In this document: positions 35,276-44,993 of the stretch, piece by piece
Numbering within the stretch: the first letter of the stretch is position 1
Layout of the letters: each line of letters starts with the position of its first letter
Origin: Chitinophaga agri
Lineage (GTDB): Bacteria > Bacteroidota > Bacteroidia > Chitinophagales > Chitinophagaceae
Direction: 5' to 3'
DNA length: 64,000 nucleotides
Assembly (NCBI RefSeq): GCF_010093065.1
Contig: NZ_CP048113.1
Span: 1,984,001 to 2,048,000 of the forward strand
Position numbers and translations under genes: made by a program
Notes under the pieces: model-generated
Databases searched by the model: none
The model's input: the letters and a program-made list of their open reading frames with translations, nothing else
Told to the model about the DNA's origin: nothing

Positions 35276-37222
35276 ATGAAGTACAAGGGCCTGTCCATAA
35301 CGGGATTATTATTTTTCTGCCTTTCCGGCATCCATGCACAGCAGCGATACACCGTTGTATCGCCAGATAAAACAGTCACACTGACCGTCACAGTAGGAAC
35401 TGCTATTACCTACAGCCTCTCTCAGGATAACAAGGAACTGATCGCGCCTTCCGTCGTGTCATTTAAGACAGATGCGGACAAGGCAGCCACCTGGAAGGTT
35501 AGTAAGTCGACATCCAGCGCTCATGATGGCATGCTTACGCCTGTGATCATGCAGAAATCAAAAACGATTATCGACAGGTATAACGAGCTCCACCTGGATT
35601 TCAGTAACGGACTGGCATTGGAGTGGAGGGCATATGATAATGGGATCGCCTGGCACTGGCTCACCAGCAGCAAAAAGCCGTATAAAGTGCTGGATGAACA
35701 GGCTGGTTTCAATATGGACAAAGATGGGCGTGCCTGGTATCCACAGGAGGACGGCATGTTCTCTCATAACGAACGTAAATACATTCAGTATAGGCTTGAC
35801 AGCATTGACGAGCAGAAACTGGCTAGTCTGCCCGCCTTATTCGAAGTAAAAGGCACCAAATTACTGTTTACGGAATCCGGACTATTCAACTACGCTGGCA
35901 TGTGGTTACGCGGACAGGGCGGCGGCCAGTTAAAAGCGGTATTCCCCTATTATCCGAAGGAGAAAAAAGTAACCAGCGACAGGGACGAGCAGGTGACCAG
36001 CCGTGAAAACTATATTGCTGCCGTTCAGGGACCACAATCCTTTCCCTGGAGAGTGGTAATGATCGCCCGTCAGGACGGCGACCTGCTGGTCAACCAGCTG
36101 GTATATCAGCTTGCCCCGCCAGCAACAGGAGATTACAGCTGGGTGAAACCCGGTAAGGTACAATGGGACTGGTGGCATTATAACAACATTTACGACGTTG
36201 ATTTCCGGGCCGGCATTAACAATGAGACCTACAAATATTACATCGATTTTGCGGCTAAATATGGTATAGAATACGTGCTGCTGGACGAAGGCTGGTGCGA
36301 TACCCGTGACCTGATGAAACTTAGCCCGGGTATCGATGTGAAAGCACTTGTTGACTATGCTAAAACAAAAAATGTCAACATCCTGCTCTGGACCAGCTGG
36401 CTCGTGCTGGACAAACAACTGGATATGGCACTGGACAAGTTCCGGGAATGGGGCGTTAAAGGAATTAAAGTGGACTTTATGCAGCGGGATGACCAGGATA
36501 TGGTCAATTACTATGAAAAAGTGTCCAGGGCGGCCGCTGCCCGTCAGCTGATGGTCGATTTCCATGGTGCCTATAAACCCACCGGATGGTTACGCACCTA
36601 TCCAAACGTCCTGACCTCCGAGGGCGTGCTGGGAAACGAGATCAGCAAATTCGCCGACTGGATAACACCCTCGCATACGACCACTATTCCCTTTATCAGA
36701 ATGGCTGCAGGTCCGATGGACTTTACTCCCGGTGGCATGCTGAACGTCCAGAAGGACAGCTGGTCCGCCATTCCAGCAGAACCGCTGACCATGGGCACCC
36801 GTTGCAATCAGCTGGCCATGTATGTGATATATGAAAGTCCGCTGCAAATGCTTTGTGACCTGCCTACGCACTACTATCATGAACCGGTAGCAATGAACTT
36901 CCTGCAAACCGTACCGACAGTATGGCAACAAAGCATTGCCTTGCAGTCAAAAGTAGGCGAATATGTAGCTATGGCAAGGCAAGCGCCAAACGGTGACTGG
37001 TATATCGGTGCAATGACCAACTGGACGGCGCGTGAAATGAAGATAGATCTGTCGTTCCTGGGTGAAGGACAGTTTACGATAGACAGCTGGAAAGATGGGA
37101 TCAATGCTGACAGAAATGCGAAAGACTGTAAGATGGAATCGGGGACAGCAGACAGTAAATCATCCCTGACCATTAAGATGGTGCAGGGCGGTGGATTTGT
37201 TGCAAGGATTCGTAAAAAATAA
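35276..37222 (+). CDS. Glycoside hydrolase family 97, probably retaining alpha-galactosidase type
   Basis: The 648-residue protein has a signal peptide (to about 22), an N-terminal beta-sandwich (about 25-270), a TIM barrel and a C-terminal domain, the GH97 layout. The barrel has WDWWHYNN, EYVLLDEGWC and IKVDFMQRDDQ. In GH97, the aspartate of this VDFM-type strand marks the retaining alpha-galactosidase branch, while inverting alpha-glucosidases like SusB use glutamates. I therefore infer an alpha-galactosidase, without certainty. Confidence 0.87.
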   Translation: MKYKGLSITGLLFFCLSGIHAQQRYTVVSPDKTVTLTVTVGTAITYSLSQDNKELIAPSVVSFKTDADKAATWKVSKSTSSAHDGMLTPVIMQKSKTIIDRYNELHLDFSNGLALEWRAYDNGIAWHWLTSSKKPYKVLDEQAGFNMDKDGRAWYPQEDGMFSHNERKYIQYRLDSIDEQKLASLPALFEVKGTKLLFTESGLFNYAGMWLRGQGGGQLKAVFPYYPKEKKVTSDRDEQVTSRENYIAAVQGPQSFPWRVVMIARQDGDLLVNQLVYQLAPPATGDYSWVKPGKVQWDWWHYNNIYDVDFRAGINNETYKYYIDFAAKYGIEYVLLDEGWCDTRDLMKLSPGIDVKALVDYAKTKNVNILLWTSWLVLDKQLDMALDKFREWGVKGIKVDFMQRDDQDMVNYYEKVSRAAAARQLMVDFHGAYKPTGWLRTYPNVLTSEGVLGNEISKFADWITPSHTTTIPFIRMAAGPMDFTPGGMLNVQKDSWSAIPAEPLTMGTRCNQLAMYVIYESPLQMLCDLPTHYYHEPVAMNFLQTVPTVWQQSIALQSKVGEYVAMARQAPNGDWYIGAMTNWTAREMKIDLSFLGEGQFTIDSWKDGINADRNAKDCKMESGTADSKSSLTIKMVQGGGFVARIRKK

Positions 37223-37236
37223 CAGCAGACAAATAG

Positions 37237-37263
37237 AAAAGGGCAGCTTAACACTGCCCTTTT
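37237..37263. terminator. Bidirectional terminator between GH97 and GH35 genes
   Basis: AAAAGGGCAG (37237-37246) pairs perfectly with CTGCCCTTTT (37254-37263) around a 7-nt loop, serving both convergent genes. Confidence 0.85.
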
Positions 37264-37267
37264 TTAT

Positions 37268-39073
37268 TTAGTCGAGTTTCTTCTCTCCTTTTATAGTAGC
37301 TGCTTCCAGCTGATGCTGATCAAGTACGATGATCTCGTTCTCACCTTTCTTCAGCCATGGTGCCGGACAGAATAAGCGTTTCTGCGGACCGATCTCCCAG
37401 TAGCGGCCAAGATTATGTCCGTTTACCCATACCATGCCTTTTTTGAAGTTGGACATATCCAGGTAAGTATCACCGGTATTTGTCAGGGTAAATGAGCCCT
37501 TAAAAAACTCCCCTTCTTTCACCTGACCCGTCTTTGATGCCTGGAGTTGCTGTACGAACTCGCCCTTCATTGGTAAGCCATAGACTTCCCAGTTCATTAA
37601 GGTCATACCATTCAGCGTTACACGGTCAGTGATCCCTTTAAGGTCGATCATGGCCTGTGCAAAGTTGATGCGGCCCATACCTTCTACGAAGATCTCCAGT
37701 ACCGGATCTTTCACTTCAGACTTTGGCAGTTCAATACTGTGCTCACCCAGTCTGCGGTCGATCTTACCTACGTATTTCCCGTTCAGGAATACCGTAGCGT
37801 AATCATGCAGTTCGAGGATATCCAGTTTACCACTCTTATGTCCTACCAGCGTCGTTTTATACACCATGAAACCATAGTCCTGTCCGTAGGCTTCAAAAGT
37901 CTTCGGTTGTACGGATTTCACCGCGGCGGGCAGGTTTTCCCATACATTGGTGAATGGCTTCAGTTGTATGTCAGGAATAGTAATGGTTGGAATGGCCTTT
38001 GGAATAGCAGGCAATTTCTTTTTTGTATAGGAACCGATCAGCTCACGGAGTGCCATGTACTTTGCAGTGGTATCCCCCTGCTCATTTATAGGGGCGTCAT
38101 AGTCGTAAGACGTCAGGTCCGGCTCATAGCCCTTACCACCGGAATTGGCACCGGCAGTGAATCCAAAATTGGTGCCTCCGTGGATCACATAGAGGTTAAA
38201 GGAGCGTTTGGTATCCATCAGGAATTTCACTTCCTTCACAATACCGGCTTTATCAGGTCGGGCCCATTTCTCTCCCCAGTGAGTCAGCCAGCCAGGGTAA
38301 GACTCACTGCTAAAGGAGGGTACATCCGGATTTTGTTTTTCAGCCGCGGCAAAGTCACCTTCAGAACTTCCGGAATCCAGTCCGATAGCTGCACCAGGTA
38401 CACTACCCGCTTCCAGCAAAGCGGGTACAGGGCCGTCAGCAGTATAGAAAGGTACATTGATACCGTTCTGGATCCACAGGTCTTTTATTTTCAGCATATA
38501 CTCACGGTCATTACCGAAGCTGCCGTATTCATTCTCTACCTGTACCATCACAATAGGGCCACCATTGGTGATCTGCAAAGATCTTACCTGCTCAGCCAGC
38601 GTTTTGATATATCGTTCTGTAGCCGCCATATATCTTGGGTCCATGCAACGCACCTTGATGTCCGGTATTCTCAGGAGATAAGGTGGTAGTCCACCAAACT
38701 CCCACTCTGCACACACATAGGGACCCGGACGCAGCATAACCCACATACCTTCTTCCTGTGCTATTTTGATGAATGCAACAATATCCCTGTTCTCTGAGGT
38801 AAAGTCGAATTTACCTTCCTCTTGTTCATGGTAATTCCAGAATACATAAGCAGCAATGGTATTACATCCCATCGCCTTCGCCATCTGGATACGATGGCGC
38901 CAGTATTCTTTCGGAATACGTGCAGGATGCATTTCTCCACTGATGATCTGATAAGGTTTGCCGTCCAGCAGAAAATCCTTCTTCGCGAGGGCGAATGTGT
39001 GTTTGGACTGCGCGCTGGCACTGCCTATAAAAGTAAGCAAAGCCATTGCGCTCATGAATAGTACCTTTTTCAT
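37268..39073 (-). CDS. Glycoside hydrolase family 35 beta-galactosidase, secreted
   Basis: The 601-residue protein has a signal peptide (to about 22) and a GH35 TIM barrel starting FLLDGKPYQIISGEMHPARI. The acid/base is E182 in VQVENEYG and the nucleophile E257 in SSESYPGWLTHWGE. C-terminal beta domains follow from about 370. It hydrolyses terminal beta-galactosides of oligo- or polysaccharides in the periplasm or outside. Convergent with the GH88/105-GH97 pair, the three suggest use of galactose-containing pectic side chains. Confidence 0.93.
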   Translation of the reverse strand: MKKVLFMSAMALLTFIGSASAQSKHTFALAKKDFLLDGKPYQIISGEMHPARIPKEYWRHRIQMAKAMGCNTIAAYVFWNYHEQEEGKFDFTSENRDIVAFIKIAQEEGMWVMLRPGPYVCAEWEFGGLPPYLLRIPDIKVRCMDPRYMAATERYIKTLAEQVRSLQITNGGPIVMVQVENEYGSFGNDREYMLKIKDLWIQNGINVPFYTADGPVPALLEAGSVPGAAIGLDSGSSEGDFAAAEKQNPDVPSFSSESYPGWLTHWGEKWARPDKAGIVKEVKFLMDTKRSFNLYVIHGGTNFGFTAGANSGGKGYEPDLTSYDYDAPINEQGDTTAKYMALRELIGSYTKKKLPAIPKAIPTITIPDIQLKPFTNVWENLPAAVKSVQPKTFEAYGQDYGFMVYKTTLVGHKSGKLDILELHDYATVFLNGKYVGKIDRRLGEHSIELPKSEVKDPVLEIFVEGMGRINFAQAMIDLKGITDRVTLNGMTLMNWEVYGLPMKGEFVQQLQASKTGQVKEGEFFKGSFTLTNTGDTYLDMSNFKKGMVWVNGHNLGRYWEIGPQKRLFCPAPWLKKGENEIIVLDQHQLEAATIKGEKKLD

Positions 39074-39256
39074 TGAGCCTGTAAAACTTGATTGAGAGGG
39101 TAAAATAGCGAAATCAGGCCGGAAATGGTACCGGTTGGGAAGATTGTGGGGTGATGAGGGAAAATAGTATCAACAGTATTATTATGAAAACACATTGTAT
39201 TTTTCACAGTTTCATTAATACATTTCTCTTCGTTCCCGATCAGTTTAACTTCTCTG

Positions 39257-40690
39257 TTAAAGACTATATCCCAGCCTTAGCTTAACCGGACTTGCTGGTG
39301 GTGTATTCCGCTTCGCCAGGAAATCATACAATAACATAACATTCCCTTTGAGCCTGGCGCTTATTTTATATTGCTTACGAATACCCAGCAACGCACTTCC
39401 CTGCCACCCGCTCCACTCTCTTAGTTGACCGGCATGCATAATCGTCTGTACATAACGCCCCTCAAACCCTCCATTCACAAAAAAAATTTCTTTCAGCTTC
39501 CAGTCGAGAAAAGACCTCACTCCTACTCCCTGATGACTGATAACAATATCATCCCATCCTGTACCCAATCCTAATGTATACGAAGCACCAATACCAGCCA
39601 TTCCATTTTTATGAAACCTATAACCTACCTGTCCTGCAAGATCAGCAGTAGCGGGGAAATACCGGCTGGTTTGCTGAAATTGCATATCACTTCCAAACGT
39701 TAGCCGTTGCAGAAAACGCTTCGTCTTCATGGGGTTCGGCTTAAAACCAGGCATATCTTCGACATTATCAAGATCCGGATATTTTCCCTTCAGCGCCTGC
39801 AGCTGCGCCCTTGCCTGTTCCATTTGCTGGTTCATAAACTGTCCGCCTGTGGGAGCACTACCCATTTGCTGCTCTAATAGCTGCGCTACCTGTGTCCGGG
39901 TCTGAACTCCCTCCAGATTATCAACAGTATTGTTCACTGTAAATCCTGGATAAAACAAGTCCGCAATTGGCCCCCCTCTCTGTATAAAATCGCGATATAG
40001 AGGAAGCCGTGTTACTAATTCCATCGCTTTCGCTACTACACGCTCCTTATCGTAGAATAGCTGCTTATATTCATGTACCTGCTGACTATAATAATATACC
40101 TCTTTATTCATCCTTTTAAGCGCTTTTGAGAAGAGATGATACTTCAGCAACTGTTCATGCAGTTCTTTCTTACGCCACCGGATGTATGCTTTGAGCTGAT
40201 CCACGTGGTAGAACTTAGACTGAAGAGAAGCGATGCTTTCCATCACAGTAGACAACTGCTCTTCAGATACCTTTGATAACACACTACTATACGCAGGAAA
40301 TATCACCATACTTCCCGGATTATCTGGAAAGCCAGTCTCCATGAACGGACCATCAATTCTCCGATACCTGCATATCGCACGCAGATGTCCAAGACTATCG
40401 ATAGACCTGTTAAAAACCTTATTAGCAGCAGCTGTATCGATCTTCCATAAACGTGCTTTCATACGCTGCTCCTCTTTCTGCAAGCGACGCAAGAGCTTGT
40501 CTGTACGCCTGTCCAGCAGCTTCTCCACACGGGTGGATGTATGTTGTACTACTGCCAAATATTTATCCGGCAGCACGTTTATTTTTTGTACCACACTATC
40601 TGATCGCTCATGATAGCCTTCCACATAACGTACCCCAATAACGCTATACAGCGTGGTAAGACAACTACAGATGAAGATGCCGACATTCAT
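39257..40690 (-). CDS. Coiled-coil protein with C-terminal outer-membrane barrel, unknown function
   Basis: About 477 residues from ATG 40690 (MNVGIFICSCLTTLYSV); ATG 40723 would add 11. After a signal-like helix come about 250 residues of charged heptad-like helices (RVEKLLDRRTDKLLRRLQ, KAYIRWRKKELHEQLLKYH), a Gln-rich stretch, a PGFKPNPMKTKRFLQRL segment, and a C-terminal portion of short beta strands (GYRFHKNGMAGIGASYTLGLG) ending KLRLGYSL like an outer-membrane barrel. I recall similar proteins beside RHS/YD-repeat loci in Bacteroidota, but no RHS gene is here. Confidence 0.7.
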   Translation of the reverse strand: MNVGIFICSCLTTLYSVIGVRYVEGYHERSDSVVQKINVLPDKYLAVVQHTSTRVEKLLDRRTDKLLRRLQKEEQRMKARLWKIDTAAANKVFNRSIDSLGHLRAICRYRRIDGPFMETGFPDNPGSMVIFPAYSSVLSKVSEEQLSTVMESIASLQSKFYHVDQLKAYIRWRKKELHEQLLKYHLFSKALKRMNKEVYYYSQQVHEYKQLFYDKERVVAKAMELVTRLPLYRDFIQRGGPIADLFYPGFTVNNTVDNLEGVQTRTQVAQLLEQQMGSAPTGGQFMNQQMEQARAQLQALKGKYPDLDNVEDMPGFKPNPMKTKRFLQRLTFGSDMQFQQTSRYFPATADLAGQVGYRFHKNGMAGIGASYTLGLGTGWDDIVISHQGVGVRSFLDWKLKEIFFVNGGFEGRYVQTIMHAGQLREWSGWQGSALLGIRKQYKISARLKGNVMLLYDFLAKRNTPPASPVKLRLGYSL

Positions 40691-40723
40691 TATTGACAAT
40701 TTAAAAGCTGAACTGGTTAACAA

Positions 40724-41168
40724 TTATTATATGTAAACACACCCCCTGATTACAGGCGTGTGATCGGTTAACATTCATCGCTGACACAACTTCGCTGACA
40801 TGCACTACACAGCATACCCACTGTATATAAAATCAGCTGGCACTAACCATCAAATGGCACAGTCACTCCTCTGTATCAAACTGCTTACAGCAATGACAAT
40901 ACAGATAACTACAGACACAAGCCAGCGCTGATCAGCGATCGAAATACATTAAAATAAAGGAGAAAAATAAACAGGTGTTGGTTAACATCAGATGCGCTGC
41001 AAGAGCAATATACATCAACAAACCGATACACATTCATACTAAGGCTAACAATTCGTTTAGTATCAGTTTGCAAAGCAAATATAATGTAACGGATCATATT
41101 TGCAGAAATCCAATAAATTTTTTTTTAGCAGGATGATCTTTACCGGATGTCTTTCGTCAATTCCCTTA
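40724..41168. other. AT-rich spacer with no clear gene
   Basis: The only structure I see is an imperfect stem CACACCCCCTG / CAGGCGTGTG near 40737-40763, in the likely 5' leader of the coiled-coil/barrel gene. No coding frame is convincing. Confidence 0.5.
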
Positions 41169-41400
41169 CTACCTCAATAACCGGTTGTATACGCTCATCT
41201 CCCGTATCAGAAAATTCCAGGAGCTCTTTATTAATTCCCTCATATTGAGGGATAACTTTGGAACCTTTTTTATAATATAAATACAAGGTGTGACCATCGG
41301 CAAAGGCCTGTCAGCAAAACACAGATAATTGCCTGCCTTTATATCACCTAGCTGCTGCCGGAATCGCGCACGCTGTAGATCATCGATAATTAACCGTGAT
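41149..41400 (-). pseudogene. Possible gene remnant split over two frames
   Basis: On the minus strand one frame reads protein-like down to about 41310 (DDLQRARFRQQLGDIKAG, NYLCFAD). From about 41310 a different frame continues (FADGHTLYLYYKKGS, VIPQYEGINKELLEFSDTG, ERIQPVIEVVRELTKDIR) to a stop at about 41149. The two overlap at a CFAD/FADG point, as if one base had been lost. The upstream part runs into the GMC terminator, so the N-terminus is missing. I do not recognise the family. It may equally be chance. Confidence 0.3.
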
Positions 41401-41419
41401 TCAATATTCACCCAAACAA

Positions 41420-41452
41420 AAAAGCCCGCCGGAATACACCAGCAGGCTTTCT
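41420..41452 (-). terminator. Terminator of the GMC oxidoreductase operon
   Basis: AAAGCCCGCCGG and CCAGCAGGCTTT pair with two G-U type positions around a 6-nt loop, with a T-run on the minus strand. It lies just past the stop of the second GMC gene. Confidence 0.75.
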
Positions 41453-41470
41453 TGTTCAATTTTCAACAAA

Positions 41471-43168
41471 CTACAGATTTCCCTTCTTCAACTCCTTCAC
41501 AGCATAATCACACGCTCTTGCGGTCAATGCCATATAGGTAATTGAAGGGTTCTGACAGGCGGATGATGTCATACATGCGCCATCAGTTATAAATACATTT
41601 TTCGCAGCATGTACCTGGTTCCAGCCATTGAGTACTGACGTCTTAGGATCACGGCCCATACGTGCGGTTCCCATTTCATGGATACAATGTCCAGGAGGTG
41701 GCATGCTGTCATACGTACCCACATTTTTCAGCCCCGCAGCTTCCAGCATCTCTTTCGCACTTTCTGCCATATCCTTACGCATAGCCATCTCATTCTCTTT
41801 GAAAGAACAGTCGATATTGAGTGTAGGCAGGCCGTATTTATCTTTCTTGTCTTTATTCAGCGTTACTTTATTCTCGTAATACGGAAGATGTTCTCCCCAT
41901 GAACCGATACCAAAATTCCATTTACCTGGTTCAGACATCGACTCCTTCAGCGTAATGCCGATACCCTCGGAAGAGCTTCCACGGCCGCGCTCAGCGCCAC
42001 CCTGGTAACCAAATCCTCTTACATAGTCGGTACGCTTCGTCGCAGTGCTGATGTTTCTGAAACGCGGAATATAGATACCATTTGGCCTGCGTCCGCTGCT
42101 ATAATACTGATCTTCAAAACCATCATACTCACCGCCGGCGCCAACACCATAGTGGTGGTCCATGAGGTTATGTCCTACCTGCTCACTGTCATTACCAAAG
42201 CCGTTCGGGAAACGGTTGGAAACGGAGTTCAGCAGTATAGAAGCAGTACCCAGTGTAGAGGCATTCAGGAAAATAATATCCGCGTAGTATTCTATCGTCT
42301 GATTGTTCTGCGCATCCAGGATCTTTACCCCGGTTGCCTTTCCTTTCTTGTCATCATAGATCACTTCCAGTACGATAGCATCAGGACGCAAGGTCAGATT
42401 ACCTGTCTTTGCGGCGGCGGGTAAGGTCACACCATTACTACTGAAATAGCCTGTAAAAGGACAACCACGGGCGCACAGATTACGGAACTGGCAGGGACCT
42501 CTGTCATGGTGCTTTTCGGTCACATGCGCTACACGTCCAATGGTCATGATACGATCATTGAACTTTTCTTTGATCCTGGCAGCAACATGTTTCTCCAGGC
42601 AGTTCATCTCCATTGCCTTCAGGAACTTACCATCGGGCAACTGTGGCAGCCCTTCCGCCTGACCGCTGATACCGATATATGTCTCCACATAGTCGTACCA
42701 GGAGGCAACATCTTTATAGCGGATCGGCCAGTCCACACCGAAACCATCCTTCGCATTCGCCTCAAAATCGATATCGCTCCAGCGGTACACCTGGCGGCCC
42801 CACATCAGGGAACGACCGCCTACATGATACCCACGGAGCCAGTTGAATGGCTTTATCTGATTGTATGGATTTTCTTTATCGTTGACCCAGAACTGCTGGG
42901 TGGCTTCGTCAAACGCGTAGCACTGACTCTGTATCGGGTAGTTCTCCCGTTGTTCGAGTGTGGTATTCAGCCGGTGTGGAAACTCCCACGGCGCTTTCAT
43001 AGCTGTAGTGTAATCCTTGATATGCTCTACATTGCGGCCCCGTTCCAGTACCAGTGTTTTCAGGCCTTTTTCGCACAGCTCTTTGGCTGCCCATCCGCCA
43101 CTGATCCCTGAACCCACCACAATCGCATCATAGGTATTCTCTTTCTCTGCTCTAATGTTGAGATGCAT
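41471..43168 (-). CDS. GMC family oxidoreductase (copy B)
   Basis: A 565-residue FAD enzyme. The dinucleotide fold VGSGISGGWAAKEL (about 16-29), YHVGGRSLMWGRQ and the C-terminal active-site segment IHEMGTARMGRDPKT are present. A cysteine-rich stretch CQFRNLCARGCPF (C-x5-C-x3-C) lies mid-protein. It is an equal-length paralogue of the gene just upstream. Such enzymes work with a subunit-3 protein to oxidise sugars or sugar acids (gluconate or glucoside 3-dehydrogenase type). Lacking a twin-arginine signal, it may be carried out with subunit 3. It is last in a three-gene operon. Confidence 0.9.
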   Translation of the reverse strand: MHLNIRAEKENTYDAIVVGSGISGGWAAKELCEKGLKTLVLERGRNVEHIKDYTTAMKAPWEFPHRLNTTLEQRENYPIQSQCYAFDEATQQFWVNDKENPYNQIKPFNWLRGYHVGGRSLMWGRQVYRWSDIDFEANAKDGFGVDWPIRYKDVASWYDYVETYIGISGQAEGLPQLPDGKFLKAMEMNCLEKHVAARIKEKFNDRIMTIGRVAHVTEKHHDRGPCQFRNLCARGCPFTGYFSSNGVTLPAAAKTGNLTLRPDAIVLEVIYDDKKGKATGVKILDAQNNQTIEYYADIIFLNASTLGTASILLNSVSNRFPNGFGNDSEQVGHNLMDHHYGVGAGGEYDGFEDQYYSSGRRPNGIYIPRFRNISTATKRTDYVRGFGYQGGAERGRGSSSEGIGITLKESMSEPGKWNFGIGSWGEHLPYYENKVTLNKDKKDKYGLPTLNIDCSFKENEMAMRKDMAESAKEMLEAAGLKNVGTYDSMPPPGHCIHEMGTARMGRDPKTSVLNGWNQVHAAKNVFITDGACMTSSACQNPSITYMALTARACDYAVKELKKGNL

Positions 43169-43182
43169 CGGTGTAAAATAAA

Positions 43183-43233
43183 ATCAGGGAATATGGTGTC
43201 CGGCATATAAACGCCAACCCCTTATTCCCTGAT
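43183..43233 (-). other. Inverted repeat in the spacer between the two GMC genes
   Basis: ATCAGGGAAT (43183-43192) pairs perfectly with ATTCCCTGAT (43224-43233) around a 31-nt loop. No T-run on the minus strand, so it may be an mRNA processing or stabilising element within the operon. Confidence 0.55.
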
Positions 43234-43244
43234 ATCTGATCGAA

Positions 43245-44942
43245 TTAAATATTTCCTTTCTTCATTTCCTTCACAGCATAATCAACCGCTCTTGCCGTCA
43301 TTGCCATGTAGGTCAGTGAAGGGTTTACGCAGGCAGCAGAAGTCATAGACGCACCATCGGTCACGAATACGTTCTTCACGGCATGCATCTGGTTAAAGCC
43401 ATTCAGGATAGAAGTCTTCGGATCACGACCCATACGTGCAGTACCCATTTCATGGATCGCCATACCCGGATAGGAGCCGTTGTCATACGTCTTGATATCC
43501 TTAAAGCCAGCTGCTTCCAGCATTTCTGCAGCATCGTTCATCATATCCTTACGCATCTTCATTTCATTCTCTTTGAACTCAGCATCAAACTTCAGTACCG
43601 GCTGGCCCCAGTCATCTTTCACAGATGTATCCAGGGTTACCTGGTTATCTTCGTAAGGCAGACATTCGCCGAAACCACCCAGCCCCATGCTCCAGCTGCC
43701 TGGTTCAGACAGCATGTCTTTAAAGTCTTTACCTACGCCCATTTCGGCAATACCACGTGCCCAGCTTCCGCGGCTGGCACCGCCCTGATAACCGAAACCA
43801 CGCAGGTAATCACGTTTGTCATTACCAATGTTCCTGTAGCGTGGGATATAGATACCATTTGCACGGCGGCCAAAGAAGTATTTATCATCAAAGCCTTCGG
43901 CACGGCCGGAAGCACCTGTACGGAAGTGGTGATCCATCAGGTATTTACCCAGCACACCGCTGTCATTACCCAAACCATTTGGAAAACGGCTGGAGGTAGA
44001 GTTCAGCAACACAAAGGTGGTACCCAGTGTAGAACCGTTTACGAAAACCACTTTCGCATAGTATTCGGTCATCTGTTTGGTGTGCTTGTCAATAACCCGC
44101 ACGCCGGTCGCTTTACCCAGTTTCTCGTCATAGATGATGGAGTTAACGATACTGTCTGGTCTCAGCGTCAGATTACCAGTTGCTGTTGCAGCGGGTAAAG
44201 TGGATGACTGTGTACTGAAATAAGCGCCGAACGGACACCCTCTGCTACACAGGTTACGGAACTGACATTGTGTACGGCCAGGTAATGGCTTGGTAATGTT
44301 AGCTACACGTCCCATAGTGATCTTACGGGTAGGGAATGCCTTCTCTACTTTCGCTTTCAGATCTTTCTCCACGCAGTTCATTTCCATTGCCGGCATGAAC
44401 TGGCCATCCGGCAGCTGAGGCAATCCTTCTGCCTGACCGCTGATACCTGCGAATTTCTCTACATAATCGTACCAGGGCGCCAGGTCCTTGTAACGGATAG
44501 GCCAGTCGACAGCGATACCATCTTTCAGGTTCGCCTCAAAATCAAGATCACTCAGGCGGTAAGACTGACGGCCCCACATGATGGATTTTCCACCCACGAT
44601 ATCGGGACGGTACCAGTCAAAACGCTTTACTTCATTATATGGACTCTGGGAGTCGTTAATCCAGTATTTTTCGTTGTGTTCACTGTATGGATAGTCGCGG
44701 CTCAGTTTAGGATGCGTTTCACGCTGTTCTACTGTCAGCCGGCCACGATGTTCAAATTCCCACGGGTTCTTGGTAGCCGTATCGTAGTCTTTGATATGTT
44801 CGAGTTTCTTTCCCCTATCCAGCATTAATACTTTGAAACCTTTTTCGGTGAACTCTTTTGCAGCCCATCCACCGCTTACGCCGGAGCCTATAACAATGGC
44901 ATCGAAGGTATTTTGCTCCTGTGCTTTCGTATTCAGATTCAT
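43245..44942 (-). CDS. GMC family oxidoreductase (copy A)
   Basis: The 565-residue FAD enzyme is closely similar to the downstream copy: VGSGVSGGWAAKEF, MWGRQSYRLSD, CQFRNLCSRGCPFGAYFST and IHEMGTARMGRDPKTSILNG. It shares the mid-protein cysteine motif. It lies 51 nt after the subunit-3 gene, so it is the more likely primary catalytic subunit. No cytochrome c subunit is visible, so the electron acceptor is unknown. The tandem pair probably arose by duplication. Confidence 0.92.
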   Translation of the reverse strand: MNLNTKAQEQNTFDAIVIGSGVSGGWAAKEFTEKGFKVLMLDRGKKLEHIKDYDTATKNPWEFEHRGRLTVEQRETHPKLSRDYPYSEHNEKYWINDSQSPYNEVKRFDWYRPDIVGGKSIMWGRQSYRLSDLDFEANLKDGIAVDWPIRYKDLAPWYDYVEKFAGISGQAEGLPQLPDGQFMPAMEMNCVEKDLKAKVEKAFPTRKITMGRVANITKPLPGRTQCQFRNLCSRGCPFGAYFSTQSSTLPAATATGNLTLRPDSIVNSIIYDEKLGKATGVRVIDKHTKQMTEYYAKVVFVNGSTLGTTFVLLNSTSSRFPNGLGNDSGVLGKYLMDHHFRTGASGRAEGFDDKYFFGRRANGIYIPRYRNIGNDKRDYLRGFGYQGGASRGSWARGIAEMGVGKDFKDMLSEPGSWSMGLGGFGECLPYEDNQVTLDTSVKDDWGQPVLKFDAEFKENEMKMRKDMMNDAAEMLEAAGFKDIKTYDNGSYPGMAIHEMGTARMGRDPKTSILNGFNQMHAVKNVFVTDGASMTSAACVNPSLTYMAMTARAVDYAVKEMKKGNI

Positions 44943-44993
44943 GGAATTCTTGTTTTTTTGTTGATACTATAAATCATCTACCCCGGAAAAGGC

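Noticed and set aside
37739..38689. 316-residue + strand ORF within the GH35 gene
   Set aside because: Shadow of the minus-strand GH35 gene, which has clear catalytic motifs; the + product has none.
41169..41459. 96-residue minus-strand ORF as an intact gene
   Set aside because: Its first third is encoded by the GMC terminator hairpin; at best only the lower part is a remnant.
43383..44198. 271-residue + strand ORF opposite the GMC gene
   Set aside because: His/Thr-rich shadow of a strongly supported GMC oxidoreductase on the other strand.
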